Origin: an uncultured Flavobacteriales bacterium
Lineage (GTDB): Bacteria > Bacteroidota > Bacteroidia > Flavobacteriales_D > Parvicellaceae
Reading direction: 5' to 3'
Assembly: GCA_905480225.1 (NCBI GenBank)
Contig: CAJQPO010000055.1
Span: forward strand, 1-64,000
DNA: 64,000 bases
Of this stretch, positions 26,801 to 35,681 are shown piece after piece. The notes under the pieces are model-generated. The model searched no databases and was not told the origin of the DNA. It worked only from the letters and a program-made list of their open reading frames with translations. Within the stretch, counting starts at the first letter, position 1. Every line of letters starts with the position of its first letter. A program made the position numbers and the translations under genes.

Positions 26801-27706
26801 ATTGACATCTTCTTTGTGAAGGATGATGGTTTTAACACCCGCATCAATAATTTCTTCTATATGAGATTCTTCAAGAACAACTTCTCTATCAATAATTACA
26901 TCCGTTCTTTCTATGGAAACAACTTCTCCTGTATCTTCATCAACAAAATCCTCAACCCAAGATTTAAGAACTCTTGCAGCTAAAACCCTTCCTAAGGATT
27001 TTTTAAGATTGGTTTTCGTCACTTTAAGTTCATCAGCAAGATCAAATATTTCCAAAATATCTTTATCGCTTTCATAACCAATTGCTCTGAAAAGCGTGGT
27101 AACAGGAAGTTTTTTCTTTCGATCAATGTACGCATACATGACGCTATTAATGTCCGTTGCAAATTCAATCCAAGACCCTTTGAAAGGAATTACCCTAGCT
27201 GAATAAAGCTTCGTACCATTAGCATGCCGGCTTTGCCCAAAGAAAACTCCTGGTGATCTGTGCAATTGAGAAACAATTACTCTTTCAGCACCATTGACAA
27301 CAAAAGATCCTTTTGGTGTCAAATATGGAATAGTTCCCAGATAAACATCTTGAACAATAGTTTCAAAATCTTCGTGCTCGGGATCTGTACAATACAGCTT
27401 TAATTTAGCTTTGAGTGGTACAGAATATGTTAAGCCCCTTTCTATACACTCTTCGATTGTATATCTAGGAGGATCAACAAAATAATCCATAAACTCCAGA
27501 ACGAACTGATTTCTTGTATCCGTAATCGGAAAGTTCTCGTTAAAAACTCTAAAAAGACCCTCGGTCTGTCTGTTCTCAGGAGTAGTTTCCAATTGGAAAA
27601 ATTCCTGGAAAGACTTCAATTGAACTTCGAGAAAATCCGGATACGGAAACTGATGTTTACTCGCTGCGAAATTGATTCTCCCTGTAATACTATTTGTGTT
27701 TGCCAA
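23894..27706 (-). CDS. rpoB: RNA polymerase beta subunit
   Basis: Beta subunit of RNA polymerase, 1270 residues. The rifampicin-binding cluster reads [20 protein letters not shown] followed by LSALGPGGL. The residues equivalent to E. coli D516, H526 and S531 are the unmutated Asp, His and Ser, so nothing here indicates rifampicin resistance. Further landmarks are [25 protein letters not shown] and the C-terminal [19 protein letters not shown]. It lies between rplL and rpoC. A long hairpin at 27765-27814 precedes it and probably sets its expression relative to the ribosomal proteins. Confidence 0.99.
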   Translation of the reverse strand: MANTNSITGRINFAASKHQFPYPDFLEVQLKSFQEFFQLETTPENRQTEGLFRVFNENFPITDTRNQFVLEFMDYFVDPPRYTIEECIERGLTYSVPLKAKLKLYCTDPEHEDFETIVQDVYLGTIPYLTPKGSFVVNGAERVIVSQLHRSPGVFFGQSRHANGTKLYSARVIPFKGSWIEFATDINSVMYAYIDRKKKLPVTTLFRAIGYESDKDILEIFDLADELKVTKTNLKKSLGRVLAARVLKSWVEDFVDEDTGEVVSIERTDVIIDREVVLEESHIEEIIDAGVKTIILHKEDVNSADFAIIYNTLQKDTSNSEKEAVEHIYRQLRNAEPPDIETARGVIDKLFFSEQRYDLGEVGRYRLSRKLGLDENEESRVLTRVDIISIIKYLIELVNSKADIDDIDHLSNRRVRTVGEQLHSQFSVGLARMARTIRERMNVRDNEVFTPIDLINAKTLSSVINSFFGTNQLSQFMDQTNPLAEVTHKRRLSALGPGGLSRERAGFEVRDVHYTHYGRLCTIETPEGPNIGLISSLCVFAKINRLGFIETPYREVNNGKVNIKDAPIYLSAEEEDERTIAQANAQVDEKGNFLTDKVKARLEGDFPVVPPKDINLMDVGTNQIASIAASCIPFLEHDDANRALMGSNMQRQAVPLLKPSAPIVGTGIEELIARDSRVLINAEGEGVVEYVDAQEIIIKYNRSNNDKLVSFTGDSKSYGLTKFQKTNQGTCINLKPIVKLGDKVTKGQVLCEGYATDRGELALGQNLKVAFMPWKGYNFEDAIVISEKVVKEDIYTSIHIDEYTLEVRDTKRGLEELTADIPNVSEEATKDLDENGIIRVGAEIKEGDILIGKITPKGETDPSPEEKLLRAIFGDKAGDVKDASLKASPSLRGVVINKKLFSRAIKDRKAKAQDKPALELLDKEYEKEALALKGVLVEKLLEVLGAEKSAGVNNNFKEEIIKKGIKFSNKNLMALDYTIVSPNSWTKNDDVNGLISRLLHNYNIKYQDVLGIYKRKKFHITVGDELPNGIVKLAKVYIAKKRKLKVGDKMAGRHGNKGIVAKIVRAEDMPFLEDGTPVDIVLNPLGVPSRMNLGQIYETVLGWAGLNLGKTYATPIFDGASIDSINKETDDAGLPRYGKTYLYDGGTGQRFDQPATVGVIYMIKLSHMVDDKMHARSIGPYSLITQQPLGGKAQFGGQRFGEMEVWALEAFGAANILQEILTIKSDDVLGRAKAYEAIVKGDNLPTPGIPESFNVLLHELNGLGLNVTLE

Positions 27707-27764
27707 TGTAAATTAGTTTAAATAAGAAGTTCGAAAAAAAATGAATTGTCTAAAAACGACAAAG

Positions 27765-27814
27765 GGTATAGACTTCCAATTCAGTCATTTGAGACTGAAT
27801 TGGTAGTTTATACC
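27765..27814 (-). promoter_or_regulatory. Long hairpin between rplL and rpoB, likely attenuator or processing site
   Basis: CCAATTCAGTC at 27776-27786 pairs perfectly with GACTGAATTGG at 27793-27803 around a 6-base loop. Pairing continues outward (27765-27774 with 27805-27814), giving a stem of about 21 paired positions with one mismatch and one G-U. In the leftward transcript it lies about 20 bases after the rplL stop and 60 bases before rpoB. In E. coli the same interval contains an attenuator and an RNase III site; a like role here is inferred. Confidence 0.7.
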
Positions 27815-27834
27815 TAATACTAGTGTAGGAAAAA

Positions 27835-28212
27835 TTATTTCAACTCTACCTCAGCACCTGCTTCTTCAAGAGCACTTTTAATACCCTCTGCTTCGTCTTT
27901 AGTTACACCTTCTTTCAGTGTACTCGGAGCGTTATCTACCATCTCCTTAGCTTCCTTAAGACCAAGACCAGTTAATTCTTTAACAGCTTTAACTACCTGA
28001 AGTTTAGCACCTCCAGCAGCATTAAGAACTACATCGAATTCTGTTTTTTCTTCGCCTCCAGCATCTCCTCCGCCTGCTCCAGGAGCAGCAACAGCTACAG
28101 CAGCAGCTGCAGGTTCGATACCGTATTCTTCTTTAAGGATTTCAGCAAGCTCATTAACTTCTTTAACAGTAAGGTTTACTAACTCTTCTGCTAAGTTTTT
28201 CACGTCTGCCAT
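27835..28212 (-). CDS. rplL: Ribosomal protein L7/L12
   Basis: Stalk protein that recruits GTPase factors to the ribosome, 125 residues. The N-terminal dimerisation helix (residues about 1-35) leads into an Ala/Gly-rich hinge ([20 protein letters not shown] near 33-52). The globular C-terminal domain follows, with [18 protein letters not shown]-like [20 protein letters not shown] and [11 protein letters not shown]. It follows rplJ after 36 bases, the usual order. Confidence 0.98.
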   Translation of the reverse strand: MADVKNLAEELVNLTVKEVNELAEILKEEYGIEPAAAAVAVAAPGAGGGDAGGEEKTEFDVVLNAAGGAKLQVVKAVKELTGLGLKEAKEMVDNAPSTLKEGVTKDEAEGIKSALEEAGAEVELK

Positions 28213-28248
28213 TTTATTTGATTTTGTGTGTTGTGTTTAATTTGTTAA

Positions 28249-28770
28249 TTATTCTCTTTCAGCTAAAGTTTTTACTAAGCCAGCGATTGTTTGTTTTCCA
28301 GACTGCAATGCAGAAATAACATTTTTCGCAGGTGACTGAAGAAGTCCAATAACTTCCCCTATAAGCTCTTCTTTAGATTTAATATCACAAAGTGCTTTTA
28401 AATTGTCATCTCCGATATATATCGATTCCTCCACATATGCCGCCTTCAGGACTGGTTTATCATGCTTTTTTCTAAACTCATTAATAATTTTCGCAGGTGA
28501 ATTTCCTACTTCAGAGTACATGATAGCCGTTGGTCCAGCTAAAACATCAAAAAGCTGACTAAAGTCTTTTCCTTCAACTTTTTCCATTGCTTTTTGAAGC
28601 AATGTATTTTTAACGATTTTGAGAGAAACATCTTGTTTGAAACAGCTTCTTCTTAATTTCGAAGTTGAATCTGCATCCAATTCAGACGTATCAGCTAAAT
28701 AGAAAATGTTAGCAGCTGCTAACTCTTCTGTTAACTGACCAATCGCATCGTTTTTTTGTTCTTTAGTCAT
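28249..28770 (-). CDS. rplJ: Ribosomal protein L10
   Basis: Base of the ribosomal stalk, 173 residues, on which L7/L12 dimers assemble. The N-terminal domain contains FYLADTSELDADSTSKLRR near residues 23-41 and VKNTLLQKAME near 53-63. The C-terminal helix ending LVKTLAERE is the L7/L12 docking segment. The L10-L12 complex represses its own operon in other bacteria through the rplJ leader; the gap to rplA here is only 10 bases, so any such site would have to overlap rplA. Confidence 0.98.
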   Translation of the reverse strand: MTKEQKNDAIGQLTEELAAANIFYLADTSELDADSTSKLRRSCFKQDVSLKIVKNTLLQKAMEKVEGKDFSQLFDVLAGPTAIMYSEVGNSPAKIINEFRKKHDKPVLKAAYVEESIYIGDDNLKALCDIKSKEELIGEVIGLLQSPAKNVISALQSGKQTIAGLVKTLAERE

Positions 28771-28780
28771 ACTACGCTAT

Positions 28781-29473
28781 TTATGCAGTTACAGATTTTG
28801 TATCCACTTGAATACCAGGGCTCATTGTAGTAGATATGTAGATGCTCTTGACATAAGTGCCTTTAGAAGAAGATGGTTTCATTTTGATCAATGTTTGAAT
28901 CAATTCATCTGCATTTTCTTTGATTTTATCTGCATCAAAAGATGCCTTTCCAACCGCTGCATGAACAATTCCGTATTTATCTACTTTGAAATCAATCTTT
29001 CCTGCTTTCACATCTGTCACTGCTTTCGCAACATCCATTGTTACCGTACCTGTTTTGGGATTAGGCATTAATCCACGTGGTCCTAAAATTCTACCTAAAG
29101 AACCTACTTTACCCATAACAGATGGCATTGTAACAATTACATCCACATCAGTCCAACCTTGTTTGATCTTATTGATGTATTCATCCAAACCGACGTAATC
29201 AGCCCCAGCAGCTTTTGCTTCTTCCTCTTTGTCCGGAGTACACAATACCAAAACGCTTACATCTTTACCAGTTCCGTGAGGTAAAGAGACTGTCCCTCTA
29301 ACCATTTGGTTAGCTTTTCTAGGGTCAACTCCTAATCTCACTGCAACATCAATAGATGCATCGAAATTTACATTAGATACTTCCTTTAAAATAGAAGACG
29401 CCTCAGCTAAGCTGTACGCTTTGTCCTGATCAAATTTGGACAACACTTCTTTTCTTTTTTTACTCAGTGCCAT
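28781..29473 (-). CDS. rplA: Ribosomal protein L1
   Basis: L1-stalk protein involved in release of E-site tRNA, 230 residues. Characteristic blocks are [20 protein letters not shown] near residues 34-53, the [13 protein letters not shown] segment, and [10 protein letters not shown] near 134-143. The C-terminal [18 protein letters not shown] is also typical. It follows rplK by 18 bases. L1 represses the L11-L1 message in E. coli; whether this occurs here cannot be read from the sequence. Confidence 0.98.
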   Translation of the reverse strand: MALSKKRKEVLSKFDQDKAYSLAEASSILKEVSNVNFDASIDVAVRLGVDPRKANQMVRGTVSLPHGTGKDVSVLVLCTPDKEEEAKAAGADYVGLDEYINKIKQGWTDVDVIVTMPSVMGKVGSLGRILGPRGLMPNPKTGTVTMDVAKAVTDVKAGKIDFKVDKYGIVHAAVGKASFDADKIKENADELIQTLIKMKPSSSKGTYVKSIYISTTMSPGIQVDTKSVTA

Positions 29474-29491
29474 TATAATTCAATTTGAATA

Positions 29492-29932
29492 TTAAGCGGG
29501 TGCGTTCCCTCCTCTGACATTAATGCCCATTGAACGTGCCGTACCAGCTACCATTTTCATGGCAGAGTCTACAGTAAAACAGTTCAAATCTTGCATTTTG
29601 TCTTCGGCAATTGTCTTTACTTGATCCCAATTAACCGTAGCTACTTTAACTCGGTTAGATTCAGGCGAACCTTTTTTAACTTTTGCAGCTTCCAATAATT
29701 GGACTGCCGCTGGCGGAGTTTTAATTACAAACTCAAAAGATTTGTCTGCGAAAACAGTAATGACGCATGGGAGAACTTTACCTGGCTTATCCTGAGTTCT
29801 AGCATTAAATTGCTTACAAAACTCCATAATATTCACCCCTTTTGCACCTAAAGCAGGTCCAACAGGAGGCGACGGATTCGCGGCACCACCCCTAATCTGT
29901 AACTTTATTAATCCAGCTACTTCTTTTGCCAT
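29492..29932 (-). CDS. rplK: Ribosomal protein L11
   Basis: GTPase-centre protein that binds the L11 arm of 23S rRNA, 146 residues. The N-terminal domain contains [20 protein letters not shown] near residues 11-30 and [15 protein letters not shown] near 33-47. The C-terminal RNA-binding domain ends [11 protein letters not shown]. Normal length. It is 65 bases downstream of nusG. Confidence 0.98.
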   Translation of the reverse strand: MAKEVAGLIKLQIRGGAANPSPPVGPALGAKGVNIMEFCKQFNARTQDKPGKVLPCVITVFADKSFEFVIKTPPAAVQLLEAAKVKKGSPESNRVKVATVNWDQVKTIAEDKMQDLNCFTVDSAMKMVAGTARSMGINVRGGNAPA

Positions 29933-29997
29933 TTTATATATAATTATGGTAACTCAGTTTTAATGGGAAGCATTAATCATCTCCACCTCATTACCTA

Positions 29998-30558
29998 TTA
30001 GCCTTCTTTTTCTACTTGCATGTAACTTAGCTCAAGCGGCGTTTTTCTTCCGAAAATCTTCACCATCACTTTTAACTTCTTCTTTTCTTCATTAATCTCC
30101 TCAACAACTCCGTTAAAGTTGTTAAAAGGACCATCAATTACTTTAACCGTTTCACCTAAAACAAACGGTATTGTTATTTCTTCATCGGTCTCAGCTAACT
30201 CATCAACTTTACCTAATATTCTGTTTACTTCAGTCTGTCTTAAGGCCATCGGTTCCCCCCCTTTTTTAGCCCCTAAAAAACCAATCACGTTAGTAATTCC
30301 TTTAATTACATGAGGCACCTCTCCAACCATAGCTGCTTCTACAAGCACATAACCAGGGAAAAAATTACGCTCTTTAGAAACTTTTTTTCCGCTTCTAATT
30401 TGGTAAACCTTTTCCGTCGGAATCAATACTTGCTTTACATAATCAGAAAGTCCCAACCTATCGATTTCAAGTTCGATATAATCTTTCACCTTCTTTTCCT
30501 TGCCACTAATTGCACGAACTACATACCACTTTAAATCAATATCAGCCATTTTCATCAT
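29998..30558 (-). CDS. nusG: Transcription termination/antitermination factor NusG
   Basis: Processivity factor that binds RNA polymerase and couples it to the ribosome or Rho, 186 residues. The NGN domain starts LKWYVVRAISGKEKKVKDYI near residue 9 and includes KVSKERNFFPGYVLVEAAM, contacting the polymerase clamp. The KOW domain shows VKVIDGPFNNFNGVVEEI near 135-152. Three closely spaced ATG codons occur at the N-terminus; MADIDLKWYVV (30549) is an equally possible start. It follows secE by 28 bases. Confidence 0.97.
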   Translation of the reverse strand: MMKMADIDLKWYVVRAISGKEKKVKDYIELEIDRLGLSDYVKQVLIPTEKVYQIRSGKKVSKERNFFPGYVLVEAAMVGEVPHVIKGITNVIGFLGAKKGGEPMALRQTEVNRILGKVDELAETDEEITIPFVLGETVKVIDGPFNNFNGVVEEINEEKKKLKVMVKIFGRKTPLELSYMQVEKEG

Positions 30559-30586
30559 AGGTTACAAACCAAATCGATTAGGTTCA

Positions 30587-30823
30587 TTATAATTTGGGAG
30601 GATTAACAAAATCATAATAGAATCCAAGAATTCCTTTCCAAACAACTTCTTTACCATCCCTGATACCAAATGTGAAATCCATAACCCACACCAGTAAGGC
30701 AATAATAATCGAAGCGACTAAAACTATAATTGCGCTCGTTTGCAACTCTTTCCAAGTTGGCCAAGACACCTTATTGACTAATTCGTCAATAGTTTCCTCA
30801 ATATATGTTATAACTTTTGCCAC
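30587..30823 (-). CDS. secE: Preprotein translocase subunit SecE
   Basis: A short single-helix SecE of 78 residues. The amphipathic segment with ELVNKVSWPTWKELQTSAII near residues 13-32 contains the conserved WPT motif. It is followed by one membrane helix (IVLVASIIIALLVWVMDFTF). SecE stabilises SecY in the SecYEG channel. It is the first protein gene after tRNA-Trp and precedes nusG in the standard secE-nusG order. Confidence 0.97.
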   Translation of the reverse strand: MAKVITYIEETIDELVNKVSWPTWKELQTSAIIVLVASIIIALLVWVMDFTFGIRDGKEVVWKGILGFYYDFVNPPKL

Positions 30824-30864
30824 TTTATTTTTTTTTTAGTTCAATCGTCTTCAGAACCTTTTTG

Positions 30865-30937
30865 CACGGGCGGAAAGATTCGAACTCTCGACCTTTGGTG
30901 TTGGAGACCACTGCTCTACCAGCTGAGCTACGCCCGT
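30865..30937 (-). tRNA. tRNA-Trp (anticodon CCA)
   Basis: A 73-base cloverleaf on the minus strand: acceptor stem ACGGGCG with CGCCCGT, D stem GCTC/GAGC, anticodon loop CTCCAAC with CCA at 34-36, T loop TTCGAAT, discriminator G. The 3' CCA is not encoded. Position 27-43 is a G-A mismatch at the base of the anticodon stem. It lies between tuf and secE. Confidence 0.95.
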
Positions 30938-30943
30938 AAAAAC

Positions 30944-30985
30944 GACAAGAAAGGTGGTTACTTAAAGCACCACCTTAATCTTGTC
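30944..30985 (-). terminator. Terminator after tuf
   Basis: Inner stem AAGGTGGT/ACCACCTT (30951-30958 with 30969-30976) plus outer stem GACAAG/CTTGTC (30944-30949 with 30980-30985). Read leftward it is followed at once by GTTTTT, which abuts the tRNA-Trp gene. It should end most tuf transcripts. Confidence 0.8.
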
Positions 30986-31004
30986 AAATTTTAATCAATT
31001 ATTG

Positions 31005-32186
31005 TTACTCAATAATTTCAGTAACCTGTCCAGCTCCTACTGTTCTGCCACCTTCTCTGATCGCAAACCTTAGTCCCTTGTCCATAGCTACAGGAGTAAT
31101 CAACTCAACTGTAATTGTTACGTTATCTCCAGGCATTACCATTTCTCTACCTGACTCTAATTCAATCGTACCAGTCACATCCAATGTTCTCAAATAAAAC
31201 TGAGGTCTATACTTATTATGGAAAGGAGTATGACGACCGCCTTCTTCTTTCTTCAAAATATATACTTCTGCTTTAAACTTTTTATGCGGAGTAATTGATC
31301 CCGGAGCAGCAATTACCATTCCTCTTTTAATGTCTGCTTTTTCAATACCTCTCAACAAAAGACCACAGTTTTCACCTGCTCTACCTTCATCAAGAATCTT
31401 TCTAAACATCTCAACACCCGTAACCGTAGAAGTCATTTTCTCCTCTTGAAGACCAACAATATCAACAGTATCTCCTGTTTTGATAATTCCAGTTTCGATT
31501 GCACCAGTTGCTACTGTTCCTCGACCTGTTATGGAGAAGACATCTTCAACCGACATTAAAAATGGCTTCGCAGTATCTCTTTCTGGAGTTTCAATCCAAG
31601 TATCTACACTATTCATCAATTCCATTACAGAATCAACCCATTTTTGTTCACCGTTAAGTGCACCAAGCGCTGAACCAGCAAGAATTGGTGTATCGTTATA
31701 ACCGTATGACTCCAATAATTCACCAAGCTCCATTTCAACAAGCTCTATCAACTCAGGATCATCAACCATGTCTACCTTGTTCATAAACACAACAACTCTA
31801 GGGACATTTACTTGTCTTGACAACAAGATGTGCTCCCTTGTTTGTGGCATAGGACCATCAGTTGCAGCACAAACCAAAATTGCACCGTCCATTTGAGCAG
31901 CACCAGTAACCATGTTCTTAACGTAATCTGCGTGACCTGGACAATCTACGTGAGCGTAGTGTCTAGCTGCAGTTTCGTATTCAATGTGTGCAGTATTAAT
32001 TGTAATACCTCTTTCTTTTTCCTCAGGTGCATTGTCGATTTGATCGAAATCTTGCTTTTCAGCAAGTCCCGCATCAGACAATACCTTTGAAATTGCCGCA
32101 GTAAGGGTAGTTTTACCGTGGTCAACGTGACCAATAGTACCGATATTTACGTGCGGTTTTGTTCTTTCGAAATTCGCCTTAGCCAT
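31005..32186 (-). CDS. tuf: Elongation factor Tu
   Basis: Delivers aminoacyl-tRNA to the ribosome with GTP, 393 residues. G1 is [10 protein letters not shown] near residues 19-28, the [10 protein letters not shown]3 motif is near 81-89, and the NKVDMVDD G4 motif is near 136-143. The switch I region RGITINTAH is near 59-67. Domains II and III end with [15 protein letters not shown]. It lies downstream of four tRNA genes, as E. coli tufB does. Confidence 0.99.
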   Translation of the reverse strand: MAKANFERTKPHVNIGTIGHVDHGKTTLTAAISKVLSDAGLAEKQDFDQIDNAPEEKERGITINTAHIEYETAARHYAHVDCPGHADYVKNMVTGAAQMDGAILVCAATDGPMPQTREHILLSRQVNVPRVVVFMNKVDMVDDPELIELVEMELGELLESYGYNDTPILAGSALGALNGEQKWVDSVMELMNSVDTWIETPERDTAKPFLMSVEDVFSITGRGTVATGAIETGIIKTGDTVDIVGLQEEKMTSTVTGVEMFRKILDEGRAGENCGLLLRGIEKADIKRGMVIAAPGSITPHKKFKAEVYILKKEEGGRHTPFHNKYRPQFYLRTLDVTGTIELESGREMVMPGDNVTITVELITPVAMDKGLRFAIREGGRTVGAGQVTEIIE

Positions 32187-32241
32187 ATCTTTAGATGTTT
32201 AAATTTATTTTTAATTAACTTTTTATAATACTTTTTCACAA

Positions 32242-32255
32242 GAGTCCGAAGACTC
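32242..32255 (-). promoter_or_regulatory. cUUCGg hairpin in the tuf leader
   Basis: GAGTC and GACTC (5 bp) flank a tetraloop that reads TTCG in the leftward transcript, closed by C-G. It lies about 55 bases upstream of tuf and 90 bases after the tRNA-Thr(GGT) gene. It may mark processing between tRNAs and tuf. No poly-U follows, so it is probably not a full terminator. Confidence 0.45.
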
Positions 32256-32347
32256 ACTTTCTTGCTTTATCTCTCATTGTTAAAATGACAAGACTTACAA
32301 TTCTTTTGGCAAAACACGCAAACCACGTTCAACCATATTCTTTCTTT

Positions 32348-32421
32348 AGAGCCAATGACGGGAATTGAACCCGTGACCTCTTCCTTACCAAGGAAGCGCT
32401 CTACCCCTGAGCTACATCGGC
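32348..32421 (-). tRNA. tRNA-Thr (anticodon GGT)
   Basis: Acceptor GCCGATG pairs with CATTGGC (one G-U). The anticodon stem CTTCC/GGAAG holds loop TTGGTAA with GGT. The T arm is ACGGG TTCAATT CCCGT. It is the last of four leftward tRNA genes before tuf. Confidence 0.96.
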
Positions 32422-32476
32422 TAAAAACCGTGCCTCTGTAACAACCAAAAGAAGAAAATTCTTCCTTCAGCTTTTA

Positions 32477-32550
<74 letters not shown>

Positions 32551-32588
32551 AATTTCCTCAAAAACGCTGACAAAGATAATAAAAAATG

Positions 32589-32671
32589 TGGGGAGAGCAG
32601 GATTCGAACCTACGAAGTCGAAAGACAGCAGAGTTACAGTCTGCCCCAGTTGGCCGCTTTGGTATCTCCCC
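32589..32671 (-). tRNA. tRNA-Tyr (anticodon GTA)
   Basis: Acceptor GGGGAGA pairs perfectly with TCTCCCC. The anticodon loop TGTAACT contains GTA. The total of 83 bases reflects the long variable arm expected for bacterial tRNA-Tyr. Second in the array. Confidence 0.96.
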
Positions 32672-32695
32672 CAATCCCTTTCAGCGAAAGAAATG

Positions 32696-32769
32696 AGCCT
32701 CTAGAGGGACTCGAACCCACGACCTGCTGACTACAAATCAGCTGCTCTAGCCAACTGAGCTATAGAGGC
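32696..32769 (-). tRNA. tRNA-Thr (anticodon TGT)
   Basis: Acceptor GCCTCTA pairs with TAGAGGC. The anticodon stem GCTGA/TCAGC holds loop TTTGTAG with TGT. The T arm is GTGGG TTCGAGT CCCTC. First in the array, preceded by the terminator of hpf. Confidence 0.96.
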
Positions 32770-32820
32770 GAAATAATATGTCAAATGCTGTTTTTGGTGA
32801 TTTATTTACCCAAACAAAAA

Positions 32821-32844
32821 CAGACCTTTCCGTGAAAAGGTCTG
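32821..32844 (-). terminator. Terminator after hpf
   Basis: Stem CAGACCTTT/AAAGGTCTG (32821-32829 with 32836-32844), 9 bp with a 6-base loop, followed in the leftward transcript by TTTTTGTTTG. It insulates the tRNA-tuf unit from xerC-hpf. Confidence 0.85.
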
Positions 32845-32928
32845 CAAATGTATAAACAATATCGTTTTATACAAACGTGGGTTGTATTTTTTTCTGAATT
32901 TAGGCGGGATATTTTCTATTCTGTTTAA

Positions 32929-33225
32929 TTATACGGCCACCTTGCCTTTATGCTTGCTTATCTGACGCCTTAATGCTTCAACTGCAAGGTCAGTTGCTTC
33001 TTCAAAAGTTTTACATTGTTTTTTCGCGAAAAGCTCCTTTCCAGGAAGAGCTAATCTAATCTCTGCTATTTTATTTTCATTGGTTGCATTCTTATCGACT
33101 TTTAAATAAACTTCCGAATCGATGATCCTATCATAGAATTGATTCAGTTTACTCACTTTTGATTCTATAAAGTTAACTAAGTCTTGATCTGCATCAAAAT
33201 GAATGGATTGAACTATTGTACTCAT
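32929..33225 (-). CDS. hpf: Ribosome hibernation promoting factor, short form
   Basis: An HPF/RaiA-family protein of 98 residues that binds the 30S decoding region to inactivate ribosomes in stationary phase. The fold pattern IHFDADQDLVNFIESKVSKL near residues 8-27 and the basic C-terminal helix ALRRQISKHKGK are typical. It lacks the extra dimerisation domain of long HPF. The start overlaps the xerC stop as ATGA, and a perfect AGGAGG sits inside the last xerC codons, eight bases before the ATG. Such a strong Shine-Dalgarno is rare in this window. Confidence 0.9.
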   Translation of the reverse strand: MSTIVQSIHFDADQDLVNFIESKVSKLNQFYDRIIDSEVYLKVDKNATNENKIAEIRLALPGKELFAKKQCKTFEEATDLAVEALRRQISKHKGKVAV

Positions 33226-34118
33226 GGTGATTTCCTCCTATTTTTTTGTGCTCTGGGATGAGCTTGTGTATGGATATTTTTCAGCTTTTCTATCGTATTG
33301 TGTGTATATACTTGGGTAGCTGATAAATTTGCGTGTCCTAAAAGTTCTTTAATTGCATTTAATTCTGCTCCGTTATTCAACATGTGAGTCGCAAATGTAT
33401 GCCGTAGTACATGTGGGCTCTTTTTATTAGATGTTGTAACTAACCCAAGATAATAATTTACTTTCCTGTAAACAAATTTCTCATACATTTTATCACCTTT
33501 ATCAGTGACTAGCAAGTACTTACAGTTTACATTACCCAATACGCTCTTCTCTTCTAAATACCTTCCTATTAATACTGATAATGACTGACTCAGCGGTATA
33601 ATTCGTTCTTTATTTCGCTTGCCCAGCACTTTAAATTCTTCTTTAGAAACATTTACTTCCAGTAAACCAATCAATTCAGATAATCGAATTCCTGTTGCAT
33701 ATAATATCTCAAGAATCAGCTGATCCCTTAATGAATAAAAATCATTTGAAAATTCACCTTCATCAAAAAGCATCTCCATTTTATCCTGTTCAATAAATTC
33801 AGGCAATCTTTTTGACATTTTCGGCGCAACGACTTTGGTCATAGGATTCGACTCTATTTGACCGTGTTTCATTGAAAATTTATAAAATGACTTTAAGGAA
33901 GATAATTTTCGATTAACAGATCTAGAAGAAATGCCAGCTTCCATCAAGCTAACTATCCATGACCTGACAAACTGATGATCCACCTCCAACATATTCTTGA
34001 TATCAAAAGTCTCACTTATGAATTCTTTGAATTGCTTCAAGTCTCTAGAATACGAGCTTATCGTATGCATTGAATACCTTTTCTCAAACTGAATATAATC
34101 TAGAAATTTCTGTTGCAA
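33222..34118 (-). CDS. xerC: Tyrosine recombinase XerC/XerD
   Basis: Chromosome-dimer resolvase of 298 residues. The N-terminal SAM-like DNA-binding domain begins FLDYIQFEKRYSMHTISSYS. The catalytic residues are visible: Arg in ATGIRLSELIGL near 143-154, His-x-x-Arg in HVLRHTFATHML near 238-249, His in LLGHANLSATQVYTH near 263-277, with the nucleophilic Tyr in QVYTH. The start appears to be TTG at 34118, because the family N-terminus (FLxYxxxEKRYSxHT) begins only a few residues later and no ATG lies before it. It overlaps hpf by four bases. Confidence 0.93.
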   Translation of the reverse strand: MQQKFLDYIQFEKRYSMHTISSYSRDLKQFKEFISETFDIKNMLEVDHQFVRSWIVSLMEAGISSRSVNRKLSSLKSFYKFSMKHGQIESNPMTKVVAPKMSKRLPEFIEQDKMEMLFDEGEFSNDFYSLRDQLILEILYATGIRLSELIGLLEVNVSKEEFKVLGKRNKERIIPLSQSLSVLIGRYLEEKSVLGNVNCKYLLVTDKGDKMYEKFVYRKVNYYLGLVTTSNKKSPHVLRHTFATHMLNNGAELNAIKELLGHANLSATQVYTHNTIEKLKNIHTQAHPRAQKNRRKSP

Positions 34119-34202
34119 TAATGTAAATTTAAACCCTAATACCTACTTCCCTTTCAGACAATGAAATGAATAAGAGTGCTACGCATTTTTATTCATAAAA
34201 AA

Positions 34203-34222
34203 AGGGAAGCTAATGCTCCCCT
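34203..34222 (-). terminator. Terminator after rpsU
   Basis: Read leftward: AGGGGAGC, loop ATTA, GCTTCCCT (8 bp including one G-U), then a run of T. It lies 31 bases past the rpsU stop and before xerC. Confidence 0.85.
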
Positions 34223-34252
34223 TGGAATACGTATTTTAATAGGAAATGTTAC

Positions 34253-34444
34253 CTAAGCCTCTTCTTCTTGCATTCTTTGCTTGTAAGCTGCTTTCAAGAC
34301 TTCTTCTCTCCTTGCTACAGATGGTTTTTCAAAGTACTGTCTTGCTCTTAGCTCTTTAACAGTGCCTACTTTTTCGAATTTTTTCTTGTACTTTTTAAGT
34401 GCTCTCTCTATAGAATCTCCTTCTTTAACTGGAATGATTAACAT
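34253..34444 (-). CDS. rpsU: Ribosomal protein S21
   Basis: A basic 30S protein of 63 residues near the 3' end of 16S rRNA. IPVKEGDSIERALKKYKKKF near residues 4-23 and the RARQYFEKPSVARR block near 34-47 are the S21 signature. It is a single-gene unit ended by its own terminator. S21 acts close to the anti-Shine-Dalgarno sequence, a relevant point in Bacteroidota, where most starts lack one. Confidence 0.95.
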   Translation of the reverse strand: MLIIPVKEGDSIERALKKYKKKFEKVGTVKELRARQYFEKPSVARREEVLKAAYKQRMQEEEA

Positions 34445-34523
34445 AGTCTTTTAATTAAATCTTTAAATTTCAGGACTGCAAATGTAGCTTATTTTTCAAT
34501 TATACAAAAGCATTCCATTTTTT

Positions 34524-35666
34524 TTATTCTTTCATAACCTCTCTGGATATGACTAATTTTTGTATTTCGCTTGTTCCTTCGCCAATAGTGCACAATTTTG
34601 CATCACGATAAAACTTTTCGACCGGAAATTCTTTCGTGTAACCATAACCTCCAAATATTTGCACGCCCTCGTTTGCTGCGCGAACCGCCACTTCGGAGGT
34701 GAGGTATTTCGCCATAGCAGAAATTTTTGTGCAATTTTGGTTATTATTTTTCAAATTTGCAGCTTGATAAAGTAAAAGCTCAGCAGCTTGAATTTCAGTA
34801 GCCATGTCTGCCAGTTTGAAAGAAATTCCTTGAAATTGAGAAATGGGCTTTCCAAATTGCTCCCGCTCCTTAGAATATTTAACAGCCGCATTAAATGCTC
34901 CTCTTGCTATTCCCAACCCTAATGCACCAATTGAAATTCTACCTCCGTCCAAAACTTTCATGGCCTGCACGAAGCCCTCGCCTTCTATACCTAAAAGTTG
35001 ATCTTTATGAACCCTACAGTTATCAAAAAACAACCCCCCAGTTTCAGAAGCCCGCATACCTAATTTATCTTCTTTTTTACCCGAAGAAAATCCGTCCAGT
35101 CCTTTTTCAATAATGAATGCACTCATACCGCGTGAATCACCTTTTTCCCCGGTCCGAACAATTACAACAGCAACATCACCAGAAATGGCATGCGTAATAA
35201 AGTTCTTGCTCCCATTGATTAGGTAGTAATCACCGTCTTTTACCGCCGTTGTATGCATACCACCAGCATCTGAGCCTGTTCCAGTCTCTGTTAGCCCCCA
35301 AGCTCCAATGTATTCTGCAGAAGCTAGTTTTGGTAAGTACTTCATTTTTTGTTCTTCATTGCCAAAATACAAGATATGTCCGGTGCACAAAGAATTGTGT
35401 GCAGCTACGGAAAGGCCAATCGACCCACAAACTTGAGCTATCTCATCGATAACTGTGATGTACTCATCATAACCGAATCCTGAACCACCATATTCTGTAG
35501 GAACTAGAACACCCATTAAGCCCAACTCTCCAAGTTTCTTAAAAAGTGATACCGGAAATTCTTGTGATTCATCCCATTTCATGAAATGAGGTCTGATTTC
35601 TTTTTCTGAAAAATCTCGCACCATTTGCGCGATCATTTTTTGATTTTCACTGTACGAAAAATCCAT
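34524..35666 (-). CDS. Acyl-CoA dehydrogenase
   Basis: An FAD-dependent enzyme of 380 residues introducing a trans-2 double bond into acyl-CoA. The N-terminal helical domain leads to the FAD/substrate segment [20 protein letters not shown]. The middle strands include [15 protein letters not shown] near residues 124-138, and the C-terminal helices contain [20 protein letters not shown] near 343-362. The catalytic glutamate is expected in the GEGTSEIQK segment just after. Chain-length specificity (short-chain or butyryl-type) cannot be read with certainty. It lies 15 bases after apt. Confidence 0.93.
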   Translation of the reverse strand: MDFSYSENQKMIAQMVRDFSEKEIRPHFMKWDESQEFPVSLFKKLGELGLMGVLVPTEYGGSGFGYDEYITVIDEIAQVCGSIGLSVAAHNSLCTGHILYFGNEEQKMKYLPKLASAEYIGAWGLTETGTGSDAGGMHTTAVKDGDYYLINGSKNFITHAISGDVAVVIVRTGEKGDSRGMSAFIIEKGLDGFSSGKKEDKLGMRASETGGLFFDNCRVHKDQLLGIEGEGFVQAMKVLDGGRISIGALGLGIARGAFNAAVKYSKEREQFGKPISQFQGISFKLADMATEIQAAELLLYQAANLKNNNQNCTKISAMAKYLTSEVAVRAANEGVQIFGGYGYTKEFPVEKFYRDAKLCTIGEGTSEIQKLVISREVMKE

Positions 35667-35681
35667 TGTCCTTTATTTACG

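Noticed and set aside
23894-27706. Possible rifampicin-resistance change in rpoB
   Set aside because: The residues equivalent to D516, H526 and S531 of E. coli are unchanged, and the differences in the cluster (T, A, V, L) are ordinary lineage substitutions.
33222-34118. Tyrosine recombinase as a sign of an integrated element
   Set aside because: It has XerC/XerD length and N-terminus, lies between rpsU and hpf, and shows no attachment-site repeats or phage genes nearby.
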